A DNA stretch of 64,000 nt from Deltaproteobacteria bacterium. GTDB lineage: Bacteria; Desulfobacterota_D; UBA1144; Nemesobacterales; UBA2774. The DNA is taken from contig JAVKFU010000018.1 in assembly GCA_040223695.1 (NCBI GenBank), positions 558,001-622,000 on the forward strand. Direction: 5' to 3'. The position numbers and the translations under genes are program-made. The notes under the pieces were generated by a model. That model did no database searches, had not been told where the DNA came from, and saw only the letters and a list, made by a program, of their open reading frames with translations. Shown piece after piece: positions 1 to 8,158 of the stretch (positions are counted from its first letter, which is position 1; each line of letters begins with the position of its first letter).

Positions 1-741
1 CCGGCGTTTAGCGCCGACGCCGTGCTTATGTTCTGCATCCAGTTCGCTATGATAAGCATTATAGTTTTCGGAGCGATATATTTGCAGAAAATACTCGGTT
101 TCACGCCGCTTCACGCAGGTTTTGCCCTCATGCCGATAATCTTCGCCGTAGTCATTATGTCCCAGATCTCGGGGCGCATTTTCGACAGAGTCGGGGTAAG
201 GCTTCCCGCGCTCGTAGGGACTTTTCTCATAGCGGTCGGGTTTTTTTCTCAGGCCCCTTTCCTGGCAAGGGCGGATTTCATGTGGATACTGCCGGGAATG
301 ATACTCCTCGGATTCGGGATCGGATTTGTAATGGTGCCCACCAATACCGACGCGCTTAACCGTGCCCCGAGCGAATACCGCGGACAGGCGTCAGGGGTAA
401 TGCAGACCGTAAGACAGATGGGCGCCACGGTCGGGCTTGCCTGTATCGGCGGTCTGGTGGCCACGCTTGAGGGGTGGGAAGTATCCGGAATTATGGGCGC
501 TTACGGCGACTTTCCGGGAGGTAAGGACAGACTGGCGGGGCTTATAAGAAGCGCGCTTGAAGGGCAGCCGGGCGCCGTAAACGAGCTTTCTTCCGTCTCG
601 CCCGGGCTGATCGGAGACCTGAACGTCAGTGTTTCGAAGAGCATTGCGGCAGGCTATTATTTTGCGGGCGGAGTAGTGGTCGCAGCTTTCTTCATAGCGC
701 TCTTTTTCATGCGCTCGGGTCGTCAGAAAGAGGACGCGTGA
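1..741 (+). CDS. MFS efflux transporter, C-terminal part
   Basis: The reading frame is already open at base 1, so the start lies outside the window; the first internal ATG is at 22. About 245 residues with hydrophobic helices remain, ending in a short basic-acidic tail (RQKEDA). The segment RNQ-like 'APSEYRGQASGVMQTVRQMGATVGLA' region (around 370-440) is the kind of loop and helix seen near helix 11-12 of drug:H+ antiporters of the DHA2 (14-helix) family, where proton-driven export of toxic compounds occurs in the inner membrane. A complete relative lies at 29399-30997. Substrate cannot be told. The family assignment is good; the subfamily is inference. Confidence 0.8.
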   Translation, partial: PAFSADAVLMFCIQFAMISIIVFGAIYLQKILGFTPLHAGFALMPIIFAVVIMSQISGRIFDRVGVRLPALVGTFLIAVGFFSQAPFLARADFMWILPGMILLGFGIGFVMVPTNTDALNRAPSEYRGQASGVMQTVRQMGATVGLACIGGLVATLEGWEVSGIMGAYGDFPGGKDRLAGLIRSALEGQPGAVNELSSVSPGLIGDLNVSVSKSIAAGYYFAGGVVVAAFFIALFFMRSGRQKEDA

Positions 742-968
742 GAGGGCGGCGAGGGCGGCTTTTCTTGCGGAGCCTTCAGAGAGAAAGACGAGAATGTTTG
801 TGAGCCGGTTTCTCCGGGCCTTCTCAGACAGGATCTCCTCACCACGCCCCCGCCACACAAAGAGCCTGGGCAAGCAGAGCCGCACCTTGAAAATAGAGGT
901 TAATTTTAAAAAGATTATCGGGTATATTCTTATCACGCGGGTATAATCCCAGCACAGGAGACAAGAAT

Positions 969-1421
969 ATGATTAAAAGCAGATTTTTTGATTTCAGGTT
1001 AATAACGGCGTTTTTAACGGCCGTGTTATTTGTATCGGTTCTGGTTACATCGGGATGTACTTCGGACAAGAAGGATGGGACCGAACCTGCCCAGAAAACG
1101 GATACCGAAGTGACGACGGATTTGGAAACAGCGACGCCCGAGGGAAGTGTTACCGAGCCTACTCCGGGACCGGAAAGAACGAGCCACGGTCCTCCGCAGG
1201 AGCTTCTGGATGCCTGCACCGGAATGGTTGAAGGGGACTCGTGCACCGTCACCGTCACCGGAGGCAGGGAGATACAGGGCGCTTGCAAGACTCTTAGGTC
1301 AGGCGATCTGGCCTGTATGCCGCAGCCACGTCCCGGTAAATCCATGCAGCAGAGGACTGAACCGGATGACAATATCGGAGAGCCTGAGGCCGTTCCTGAT
1401 GATTCTGACGGAAACAACTAG
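969..1421 (+). CDS. Small Thr/Pro-rich lipoprotein
   Basis: 150 residues. An N-terminal hydrophobic segment ends in the lipobox LVTSGC, so the protein should be lipidated and held in the inner or outer membrane. The next 50 residues are rich in Thr, Glu and Pro, typical of a flexible linker. The C-terminal half has four cysteines (in DACTG, DSCTV, GACKT and LACMP contexts), probably forming two disulphides in the periplasm. The start at 969 follows AGGAG at 956-960, and a TATAAT hexamer sits at 942-947. I do not recognise a family. It converges with the gene at 1589-1861 on a shared terminator. Confidence 0.75.
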   Translation: MIKSRFFDFRLITAFLTAVLFVSVLVTSGCTSDKKDGTEPAQKTDTEVTTDLETATPEGSVTEPTPGPERTSHGPPQELLDACTGMVEGDSCTVTVTGGREIQGACKTLRSGDLACMPQPRPGKSMQQRTEPDDNIGEPEAVPDDSDGNN

Positions 1422-1513
1422 GGTTTTCAGTACGTAAACAAGGGAATACAAATTGCGGTTCCGGGTCTGAAAAGTTATTACCACGGTTAATTGTTTAAAG
1501 ACCCGCTCTAATA

Positions 1514-1552
1514 AAAAAAGGAAGGCCCGACGTGTACCGGACCTTCCTTTTC
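1514..1552. terminator. Bidirectional rho-independent terminator
   Basis: AAAGGAAGG (1517-1525) pairs with CCTTCCTTT (1542-1550), with an inner CCG/CGG pair and a short loop. An A-run precedes and a T-run follows, so it can end transcription from both the + gene at 969-1421 and the - gene at 1589-1861. Confidence 0.75.
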
Positions 1553-1588
1553 CTTGAAATTACCTGCGGCCCGTATGCCGCAAGGCAT

Positions 1589-1861
1589 TTATATAACATT
1601 GTCACCGCTCACGCGGACACCGAATACTGTGTAAACGTTTTCAGCTTCTGCGCTCTCGGATTTGGACACGCTCTCTCTTGTGAGAGTCTGAAAGTGGAAC
1701 GTATCGCCCAGGTCCTGAGCCACGTAGCCGCCCCTTATATTCTCGGAGACTTCCCTCTGCTCTATCGGCAGGTTTACTCCGAAGGCGCTTACCTCCGCCT
1801 GTGAGGTGAGCGGGAAGCTGAGTCCCGCCGCTACTATTGATGCTATGATTAACTTCTTCAT
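1589..1861 (-). CDS. Small secreted protein of unknown function
   Basis: 90 residues with a clear Sec signal peptide (KK, hydrophobic core, cleavage near SQA-EV, residue 22-23). The mature part is about 68 residues, polar, without cysteines, and ends in the segment VFGVRVSGDNVI. A strong ribosome site (AAGGAGG, eight bases before ATG) supports the start. It is probably a monocistronic periplasmic protein ending at the terminator at 1514-1552. No family recognised. Confidence 0.7.
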   Translation of the reverse strand: MKKLIIASIVAAGLSFPLTSQAEVSAFGVNLPIEQREVSENIRGGYVAQDLGDTFHFQTLTRESVSKSESAEAENVYTVFGVRVSGDNVI

Positions 1862-2192
1862 TTTACTGCCTCCTTAAAATGTGTTTGACTTATTAGTTGC
1901 AATTACAACGAAAAAGGATTCAGGATTGTAAAAATTCTCGTAAAGGTGAATAAAGAGGGTATTTTTCGACTTTAGGATTTTCTTGCTTATTCTGGCTGAT
2001 CTAAATGATCCCCGGGCTGATAAGACAAGTAATCAGGTTTATTGTTCGTTTAAATTCTTCATGTGCTTACAGAGCGGGGAGGCTCAGGGGTCAGGCGGAA
2101 TACCCGAAATCACACTGTCAGTGTTATGCAACATGCCAATCTTCTCTAGAAAGTTTATAATTTTGCCCGCATAATTTATTCTAGCCCTTTGA
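1862..2192. other. Intergenic, AT-rich
   Basis: Holds the promoter region of the - strand gene ending at 1589. No convincing ORF, repeat or RNA structure seen. Confidence 0.5.
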
Positions 2193-2438
2193 TTACAGGC
2201 GATAAAGAAGATAAAGATATTCCAAAGGCGCATTCCCCGAAGCCGTAAAAATATTCTCAGTTTCATTTCCGTCCGCCATAATATTTGTCGGCTCCGAACC
2301 GTCGTATTCATGATATATATATGAATTGTAATCGTTGTGGCCTGTCTCCCCGGAACTCACTCCGGTTATCTCGGGCACTGGCAGGAGATTCGTAATTTTT
2401 TTGATGATCGATTGATCTTTATTATGAAAGAAATTCAA
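2193..2438 (-). CDS. Hypothetical 81-residue protein
   Basis: Starts with TTG at 2438, preceded by GGAGG with an eight-base gap. The product is polar and acidic in the middle (HNDYNSYIYHEYDG), with a hydrophobic end (LEYLYLLYRL). There is no signal peptide. An overlapping frame (2084-2311, -) lacks a ribosome site and looks like a shadow. Not recognised; the case rests on the ribosome site and reasonable amino-acid composition. Confidence 0.45.
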   Translation of the reverse strand: MNFFHNKDQSIIKKITNLLPVPEITGVSSGETGHNDYNSYIYHEYDGSEPTNIMADGNETENIFTASGNAPLEYLYLLYRL

Positions 2439-2506
2439 GTTTCGTATCCTCCGTGACAGTTAGGTATAAGGTAAAGCGCCTCTTGTCTCACTCGGTTTCT
2501 GAGTAT

Positions 2507-2776
2507 TCAAATCGGCGCGTAGGCTGCCTTTATTTGGCCGCTTTCCATCATGCGCCCGTACTCGGAAAATTTGATGAGACCCGAGTCTTTCTCCCTTTCA
2601 ATAAGGCCGCCTCTTTGAAGATGCCAGCTCATGGATTCTATTTCAAAATCATCGAGCCCTATTTTTCTTCCCAGCTCGTAAATATCGAATAAATCAGAAT
2701 CGCCTTCCGTAGCCTCACCGAACAGCCTGCTTACTTTTGTTTCGAAGAACTCTACATCCTGTATTATTCTCAACAT
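2507..2776 (-). CDS. Small helical, possibly winged-helix protein
   Basis: 89 residues from the ATG at 2776, which has a perfect CAGGAGG site; the longer frame to 2908 adds a Cys-rich stretch that looks non-coding. The sequence DLFDIYELGRKIGLDDFEIESMSWHL is followed by QRGGLIEREKD and SGLIKFSEYG. That order of helices and a short hairpin is what a winged-helix DNA-binding domain looks like. The fold is inferred from pattern only. It may be a small regulator; no target is evident. Confidence 0.6.
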   Translation of the reverse strand: MLRIIQDVEFFETKVSRLFGEATEGDSDLFDIYELGRKIGLDDFEIESMSWHLQRGGLIEREKDSGLIKFSEYGRMMESGQIKAAYAPI

Positions 2777-3161
2777 ATTGACGCCTCCTGTGTCTAGATG
2801 ATGTATAGTAAACGTATAGCATAATATAAAATTTGTCAAGCACCGGTTCGAGCACAAATAACCGTTATTGTTACACTGCGTGCATATATAAGCCAATAAT
2901 ACAAGCAAGTTGTGGAGTCTTGCTTTGATTTCTAGCGATTATTCTATTCTGAATATTGTTTTAATTGTTATTCAACAATTGCTAGACGACAGTTGGTTTG
3001 ACGGCTTTTTCCGCATAATTGGCTCGCTTTTTTACTTAATGAAAATGCGGGCGCCTGGGTGCTCATATTTTAACAATCCTCTCAAATTAGGTAAAATTTC
3101 CTGCTATCTGCCATTTACGCGCATAATTGAAGGGATGTGCTTTCGGGTAGTACGGTATAGG
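2777..3161. other. Intergenic, AT-rich, upstream of sulfotransferase
   Basis: Carries promoter signals for the - strand gene at 2507-2776. The + frame here is open (to 2910) but AT-rich and poorly coding, and probably is a decayed or untranslated leader of the sulfotransferase. Confidence 0.35.
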
Positions 3162-3863
3162 ATGATTATTTCACATAAGCATAAATTCATTTTTATAAAG
3201 ACCAGGAAGACTGCGGGATCGAGCATTCAGATATATCTGTCAAAGCACTGCGGGGAGAAGGATATTCTCACCCCGATCGACAGGCCCGAACAGCCTTACC
3301 GTCCCAGGAATTACAGAGGTCTCTATAATCCGATTCCCGAATTTCTTGAGCGCAGGAGATCACCATCCAAGTTGTTTGTAACGTTCTGCCGTTTCTTCAT
3401 ACTGAGAAGGTACCAGTCGCACATAAAGGCGAGGGAATTAAGAAAGAGATTGCCGCGCGATGTGTGGGAAGGGTATTATAAATTCACGGTCGAGAGAAAC
3501 CCGTGGGACAAGGTGCTGTCGCATTACCATTTCGTCAGGCAGCGCTATGGGAAGTATAATAAGGATATTTCCTTCGACGAATATCTGGAAGTGGCCGAGC
3601 TTCCTTACAACTATACCAAGTACACTGACCTTAACGGTGAAATAATTGTGGACCGGGTGCTCAGGTATGAAAACCTTACCGACGAGTTGTGCGAGATTTT
3701 CGGTAGTCTCGGCGTTCCTTTTAACGGCAGCCTTGGCACGGTCGAGAAATCCCACTACCGCAAGGACAGGCGCCACTACAGAGAGGTATATACACCCGGG
3801 CAGAAAGCCAAGGTAGAGAAACTGTTCCAGCCTGAAATCGAGCTTCTCGGGTATGAGTTTTGA
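3162..3863 (+). CDS. Sulfotransferase family 2-like protein
   Basis: 233 residues from ATG 3162. The N terminus HKFIFIKTRKTAGSS is a typical 5'-phosphosulfate binding loop for PAPS (Lys/Thr/Ser around residues 13-21), and RNPWDKVLSHYHF is the 3'-phosphate binding strand-helix. These are the two signature motifs of Golgi-type carbohydrate sulfotransferases that also occur in bacteria. The product would transfer sulfate from PAPS to a sugar, perhaps a surface glycan. An upstream extension to 2910 in the same frame is AT-rich, hydrophobic and not part of the family core, so the shorter start is preferred, although its ribosome site is weak. No glycan genes lie next to it. Confidence 0.8.
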   Translation: MIISHKHKFIFIKTRKTAGSSIQIYLSKHCGEKDILTPIDRPEQPYRPRNYRGLYNPIPEFLERRRSPSKLFVTFCRFFILRRYQSHIKARELRKRLPRDVWEGYYKFTVERNPWDKVLSHYHFVRQRYGKYNKDISFDEYLEVAELPYNYTKYTDLNGEIIVDRVLRYENLTDELCEIFGSLGVPFNGSLGTVEKSHYRKDRRHYREVYTPGQKAKVEKLFQPEIELLGYEF

Positions 3864-3908
3864 GGACTAACAAAAAAGGCCATGCCCAGGAATCTCGTAA
3901 CTTGATAA

Positions 3909-4601
3909 TCATTCCCTTTCCGCTATATAGCCGCTGAAGACGAGCGATTTCCAGAATAGCCGAACATCCCGGAACCCCGCTTCCTCCAGGTGCGAGATCG
4001 CCTCTTCGTGAGATAGTATGTCGAGGTCGTGCCTCGTGTGTTTGAGCCCCTCGGCGACGTCTTCAGGCTCTCTCGTCTCGAGCTGATACGACTCCCACGC
4101 TTTGACGAATTGCCCGAATTCGTCCGATTTCCGGTCCCCTGTGAAATCCGCCGTTACCAGCTTCGCTCCCGGATTCAGTCTGAACGCAATTGCCCTTAGA
4201 AACTCGAGTTTTTTCTCATACGGGATGAAGTGCGTCACGAGAAGGCAGGCGGCAGCGTCGAATGACTCCTGAAGCACGTCATCGAGCCCGCCGTGAATTA
4301 GCTCTATTCTGTCCCCGAGGCCGAGCCTGGCGACCTTCTCCCCCGACGCCTTGATCATGTTCTCCGCAATATCGAATCCCGTAATGCGCCAGCCGGGGTT
4401 CCGTGATGCGAGTGTCACGGCCTCGTTCCCGGTTCCCACGCCCGCCACGAGGACATAGGCGTCTTCTGGAAGGGTTGTCTCCAGCAGATGAAGAGCCGTC
4501 TCATGGAGAGCGGCGTATCCCGGGATTATCTTCAGTATATCCCCGTCATAGACTTTTGCTCTATCGTTGAACCGTTTTTCGGGGTCGAACTTCCCGGACA
4601 T
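3909..4601 (-). CDS. Class I SAM-dependent methyltransferase
   Basis: 230 residues. Motif I is VLVAGVGTGNEA (about residues 50-61), with the acidic ribose-binding end of strand 2 at GFDIAENM; DAAACLLVTHF is motif IV and LVTADF follows as strand 5. The topology is that of a small-molecule methyltransferase of the Rossmann type. The substrate is unknown. It converges with the sulfotransferase gene (45-bp gap). No partner gene suggests a pathway. Confidence 0.85.
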   Translation of the reverse strand: MSGKFDPEKRFNDRAKVYDGDILKIIPGYAALHETALHLLETTLPEDAYVLVAGVGTGNEAVTLASRNPGWRITGFDIAENMIKASGEKVARLGLGDRIELIHGGLDDVLQESFDAAACLLVTHFIPYEKKLEFLRAIAFRLNPGAKLVTADFTGDRKSDEFGQFVKAWESYQLETREPEDVAEGLKHTRHDLDILSHEEAISHLEEAGFRDVRLFWKSLVFSGYIAERE

Positions 4602-4840
4602 GGAATATTATTGTAATTGATTTAAAGTTAAGGGAAAAGGACGAGAATAGAGGGACAGTCCGGCGCGCCTGTGATGCCATTATCAAATAACTGGTCAGGT
4701 CATAATATATAAAGTCCGCCTTATAGTTATAATTCATTTCAAAATAATATAGTGTTAAAAACGGTAAACTCTCTGCCGTGATCGTTTTGATCGATTCATA
4801 TTATTTTTAATCCGATTATTTTTAACCCGATAAAGATCTC

Positions 4841-4872
4841 TTGACATTCCACCTTACTGCAACCTGTAAAAT
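4841..4872 (+). promoter_or_regulatory. MerR-type long-spacer promoter candidate
   Basis: TTGACA at 4841-4846 and TAAAAT at 4867-4872 are separated by 20 bp, longer than the usual 17. Metal-sensing MerR regulators act on promoters with 19-20 bp spacers, and a MerR gene lies two genes downstream. A weak dyad TTAC-N8-GTAA lies at 4854-4869. Confidence 0.5.
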
Positions 4873-4912
4873 ATATTTCAATGCTTTAAAAAATAATAAG
4901 GAGGTGATTGCG

Positions 4913-5086
4913 ATGCAGTCGATAAGAACTGTAAACCTTTGCCCTGAATGTGGAGCATGTCCTGAAATCGTGTTCCGCGAAAATCGAGTGTTAATAGGCG
5001 AGGAAGGTAACCTTGTCGAGCTCAAGGTCGATGAATGGAACACGATAGTGGAAAAGGTTCAAAGTGGTGAAATTGGAAAAATTTGA
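4913..5086 (+). CDS. 57-residue CxxCxxC protein
   Basis: Start ATG 4913 has an ideal AAGGAGGTGATT site; the longer frame from 4841 is rejected because it crosses the promoter. Near the N terminus is LCPECGACPEIVF, a CxxCxxC group fit for binding a metal ion, followed by a small polar domain (VLIGEEGNLVELKVDEWNTIV). It probably shares a transcript with the MerR gene 66 bp downstream, with a hairpin between them. A role as small metal-binding or metal-delivery protein under MerR control is inference. Not recognised as a named family. Confidence 0.75.
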   Translation: MQSIRTVNLCPECGACPEIVFRENRVLIGEEGNLVELKVDEWNTIVEKVQSGEIGKI

Positions 5087-5097
5087 CCGCTGTCTTG

Positions 5098-5125
5098 GGG
5101 AGGGAGGTATGTTTACCGCCCTCCC
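5098..5125 (+). terminator. Intergenic hairpin (attenuator-like)
   Basis: GGGAGGGAGGT (5098-5108) pairs with ACCGCCCTCCC (5115-5125) with one mismatch and a six-base loop. No T-run follows, so it may reduce rather than stop read-through from the Cys-rich gene into the MerR gene, or stabilise the upstream mRNA. Confidence 0.5.
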
Positions 5126-5152
5126 TGCCTATATCACGAGAGGGTAATGAAC

Positions 5153-5584
5153 ATGAAAGAATATTCACTCTCTATCGGCGAGCTGGCAAAGCTAATCAAT
5201 ATTAACCCGAGAACAATACGCTATTACGAAGAAATCAGTCTCCTGCCCAGGCCAGAGCGCGGTGCGAACAACTACAGAGTGTATTCGGAAGATACGATAA
5301 AAAGGCTTAAATTCATAAAGAAAGCAAAAAGCCTGGGGTTTACACTCAATGACATCAAACGGATTATCACTATAAGCGATAAAGGTGATGATCCCTGCGA
5401 GCACATTGGTGGACTGTTAAAACAAAGAATTGTTGAAACCGATATTAGACTAAAGGAATTGAAGAAGCTTAAAACCAATCTGAAAAAACTGGAGAGAGAG
5501 TGGTCGGGGATGCAAAAGCTTGAAGTGTGCAATTCGGATGAACTAATTTGCCCGAAAATTGAAATGTACTTTAATAACAAGTGA
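5153..5584 (+). CDS. MerR family heavy-metal regulator
   Basis: 143 residues if started at ATG 5153, which sits eight bases after GAGAGGG (the ATG at 5147 is too close). The N terminus SIGELAKLININPRTIRYYE is the MerR helix-turn-helix; the wing and dimer coiled coil follow. Cysteines fall at about 82, 126 and 133, in DDPCEH and VCNSDELICPK, matching the three-Cys metal pocket of the family. The six-residue gap between the last two is like CadR rather than the eight of Hg-type MerR. It probably senses a soft divalent metal and activates the promoter at 4841-4872. The exact metal is inference. Confidence 0.85.
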   Translation: MKEYSLSIGELAKLININPRTIRYYEEISLLPRPERGANNYRVYSEDTIKRLKFIKKAKSLGFTLNDIKRIITISDKGDDPCEHIGGLLKQRIVETDIRLKELKKLKTNLKKLEREWSGMQKLEVCNSDELICPKIEMYFNNK

Positions 5585-5840
5585 CGTTCTTCGAAACAAT
5601 TTCAACTATTAAGTTTTTTTTATTAATGCATAGCAATGCGGCGTTTCTCCTCTGTAAAATCCGGAATTTTAGGGGCTAAACGTACATAAGCGCATATAGC
5701 ATGTGCTCGTATTCTGGAATAATCGGACTTGTGAGGATGCTCGAACGGGCAGCGCGGAAAGGAAGAAACCGTGGAAACGCACCACGGCGCGTATTGGGGG
5801 ATCAGTTGGAAATCAGGTAGAATCTACCCTATAAGGTGCT

Positions 5841-6239
5841 ATGGCTATCGTTACAGGGGATATCGAGAACAGAGAAGACATAGACAGGCTGGTCGGAAGG
5901 TTTTACGAGCGCATGATGGACGACCCGGTTATAGGGTTTATCTTCACTTTCTACGCTAAAATAGACCTCGACAAACACCTCCCGGTTATCTGTGATTTCT
6001 GGGAGACGGTGCTGTTTCAAAACCCCGTTTACGAGGGCGGCGCGCAGGCCATGAACGTGCACACGGACCTGAACAGCAAAATACCGCTCAAAAATCAGTA
6101 TTTCACCAGGTGGCTGTACCTGTTTCATAATACAATCGATGAGTATTTCGAAGGCCCTGTTGCCAACAGGGCTAAAGAGAGGTCGGGTTCGATAGCGACT
6201 CTGATGAAGAAGCGATTGGGTGTCCTGCCAGACTGCTGA
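5841..6239 (+). CDS. Group III truncated haemoglobin
   Basis: 132 residues, the usual length of a 2-on-2 globin. DIDRLVGRFYERMMDDPVIGFIF is the N-terminal helix pair. The proximal His is likely H74 in MNVHTDLNSKIPLKNQYFTRWLYLF, whose spacing to the FxRWLxLF block is typical of group III. It should bind haem and oxygen, NO or a peroxide in the cytoplasm, and in other bacteria such proteins are linked to NO or oxygen chemistry. It is preceded by one copy of a dispersed repeat (around 5680-5790) and stands alone. Confidence 0.85.
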   Translation: MAIVTGDIENREDIDRLVGRFYERMMDDPVIGFIFTFYAKIDLDKHLPVICDFWETVLFQNPVYEGGAQAMNVHTDLNSKIPLKNQYFTRWLYLFHNTIDEYFEGPVANRAKERSGSIATLMKKRLGVLPDC

Positions 6240-6300
6240 GTGTCCATTTTCTCCCTTTTATGGTTTTAACAGACTTGCTTTTATCCTTTGCCGGTTTTTG

Positions 6301-6951
6301 CTACTTTGCTCCCCGTTTTAATTTGACATATACGAAGCTTATCAGAAGGCCTCCGATGAAACCGTCGATAAACCCCCATCCCGCCCACGCAAGCGCCCCC
6401 GGATAGCTGCCGGGGAAATATATATATGACCGCCGGAGTGTTTCCAGCGATTCGGCGGCTGCCGTACCCGAGAGGGCGGAGAATATTCCCCAGACGGGTC
6501 TTACGGTGAAGTCGAAGGACTGTATGTTGAGTCCGTACTCGATGCCCGTCAGGGCGAGGAGGCCCGAGGATATTCCGAGCACGACTCCCGTAGCGGCGCC
6601 GAAGTAGATTGCCGGGAGGGGCTTACTATTTTCACGTATAATCGAAATCAGGTTGTACAGTAGCGCGATAAGAAAACCGCTTGCGAAGCCGTCGGCGAAT
6701 GCGATGATTGCGCACAGGGCTACATGAACGGGCGTTATCGGAAGTCCGGTCTCGGCATAGAGGATTATCCGGCTGAAGGCCGATTCCCCGCCAAAAGCGT
6801 CTGCAACAAGCATGACGCTCTCGGTCAGCGGCCTGAAATCGAGCTCGACCCAGGCGGAGGTGTCTCCGTTCATCAAGGAGATAATTACTAAAATAAGCGA
6901 GACGAGCGCCCACGCGGCCCCCGCGTAAAGTCCGAATCGTAACGTGTTCAT
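6301..6951 (-). CDS. Integral membrane protein with repeated helix motif
   Basis: 216 residues with about four to five membrane segments. Two helices share a motif: FADGFASGFLIALLYNL (about 83-99) and FIDGFIGGLLISFVYVKL (about 194-211). This suggests an internal duplication. The pattern (F-x-D-G-F-x-x-G-x-L-I) recurs in small bacterial membrane proteins of unknown function. No catalytic residues or transport signature seen. It lies alone between the globin gene and a repeat-bearing gap. Confidence 0.7.
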   Translation of the reverse strand: MNTLRFGLYAGAAWALVSLILVIISLMNGDTSAWVELDFRPLTESVMLVADAFGGESAFSRIILYAETGLPITPVHVALCAIIAFADGFASGFLIALLYNLISIIRENSKPLPAIYFGAATGVVLGISSGLLALTGIEYGLNIQSFDFTVRPVWGIFSALSGTAAAESLETLRRSYIYFPGSYPGALAWAGWGFIDGFIGGLLISFVYVKLKRGAK

Positions 6952-7052
6952 TGAAGGATTATAGATAAATTACACAGAGCGCGCGGGATTGCAAAAAGCT
7001 CTTTCTGTTACATGTTACGAACAAACTCGCTCGGTCTTTCGAAGTTTTAAAT

Positions 7053-7094
7053 CCGCTCGTCCTGGCAGTGAGCCTGTCGAGCTATCGAAGGATG
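7053..7094. repeat. Dispersed repeat type A
   Basis: One copy of the imperfect palindrome CCTGAG...TCGAAGGAYG found at more than 20 places in the window. This copy has an insert between the arms (GTGAGCCTGTCGAGCTATCG). The rest of the 6952-7399 gap holds the sigma-54 site at 7260 and no ORF. Confidence 0.7.
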
Positions 7095-7259
7095 CACGCC
7101 TGTATGGTGACAGCTCAGGACGCGCGTGCCATTAAATTAAGACCCTCTGTTTATATAATGGGCATATTCCTGCCTGTTTAGAAATAAACCGCATATGCTA
7201 AGACATATAACTACATCAAATCATGAGAAAATTCTACAGATTTTCAATATATTGATGGA

Positions 7260-7275
7260 TGGCATGGTAATTGCA
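7260..7275 (+). promoter_or_regulatory. Sigma-54 promoter candidate
   Basis: TGGCATG-GTAA-TTGC-A matches the -24/-12 consensus (TGGCACG-N4-TTGC) with exact spacing. The expected start is near 7286, 114 bases before the gene at 7400. A short dyad GTTTA-gaaa-TAAAC at 7177-7190 could be an activator site. Confidence 0.65.
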
Positions 7276-7399
7276 CTTATCATTACACATGAGCGTTAAG
7301 ATGAAAACATTAGCAAACGCGAAGAGCATGGAGGATGATGGAAAGAAGTAAGAGCGGGCAGGTCGGATCATCGGTAAAACTCTTAAAGGAGGAGGCAGG

Positions 7400-7795
7400 A
7401 TGATGAATAACGACAGTACGGCGTTCTCGATTAAAACCGCGTTTAATCTGGGTGTCTGGATGAGACAGAATCAAAAGGAAAAGGATGTGTTCGAAATAGG
7501 TCGCTATCTCAGGCAAACCATCCACGGCAATATCGATCAGCCCGATGATGGCCGTCACAGTAAGGAAGTGGTGGAAGCGAACGTGGATTTCCTTCTGGAA
7601 GTAGCGCTCCTCGGATACATAATGTCCGGAATTTGCTCATACGACCCCTATGTAAAGGAAAAGGTTCCCTCCCTCATTGAAAAGCGCCTTGTTTCCGAGA
7701 CTTATCTCGACGCAAAAGAGGAATATGAGGGCGACGTCTCCGACAGAGAGGACGGGGAACTCTACACAGTAAACAAGGCCGTGGATTTGAACTAA
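7400..7795 (+). CDS. Hypothetical acidic 131-residue protein
   Basis: Preceded by AAAGGAGGAGGCAGG, one of the strongest ribosome sites in the window. The product is soluble, without signal peptide or membrane helix, and probably mostly helical. It ends in a very acidic tail (EEYEGDVSDREDGE). No family recognised. The upstream sigma-54 site at 7260 would place it under an enhancer-binding activator, so it may belong to a stress, nitrogen or envelope response. A strong hairpin follows at 7843-7877, making a monocistronic unit. Confidence 0.8.
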   Translation: MMNNDSTAFSIKTAFNLGVWMRQNQKEKDVFEIGRYLRQTIHGNIDQPDDGRHSKEVVEANVDFLLEVALLGYIMSGICSYDPYVKEKVPSLIEKRLVSETYLDAKEEYEGDVSDREDGELYTVNKAVDLN

Positions 7796-7842
7796 TAACG
7801 AAAGAAATGGTGAGCTCATTTCTTCATACGTCCTTATATAGC

Positions 7843-7877
7843 TGGAGGCGGGAAATCCACGCATGTTCCCGCCTCCA
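7843..7877 (+). terminator. Strong hairpin after the 7400 gene
   Basis: TGGAGGCGGGAA (7843-7854) and TTCCCGCCTCCA (7866-7877) form a perfect 12-bp stem with an 11-base loop. No long T-run follows, so termination may be factor-assisted. No gene in 7878-8115. Confidence 0.6.
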
Positions 7878-8115
7878 ACTATTACTCCCGGAGAAACAAA
7901 ATTGAACCGGGCTTGCTGAACAACGGATTACCACACTTTTAGCCGGACCGGGTCCTTTCCCCTGCTACTTTATGACCAGGGGGCCCGTCACGTGACATCC
8001 GGAAGCTCGATGGATTAGTAAACGTATTGATTAATCGGTTCCGTGGGCAATGTTGATAGATGTCTGATTCAATCCCTAATTTTATGCTTTACAGACGCGC
8101 GGCAAGACACCTGAT

Positions 8116-8144
8116 TTCGACAACATGCCCTCGTATGTTATAAT
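8116..8144 (+). promoter_or_regulatory. Sigma-70 promoter of the Anbu cluster
   Basis: TTCGAC (8116-8121), a 17-bp spacer and a perfect TATAAT (8139-8144). The start would be near 8151, directly at the AAAGGA ribosome site, so the leader is very short. Confidence 0.6.
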
Positions 8145-8158
8145 AAACAAAGGAAAAA

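Noticed and set aside
2820-2900. tRNA-like GGTTCGA segment
   Set aside because: No acceptor or anticodon arm can be drawn around it.
2910-3161. N-terminal extension of the sulfotransferase
   Set aside because: AT-rich, hydrophobic, not part of the family core.
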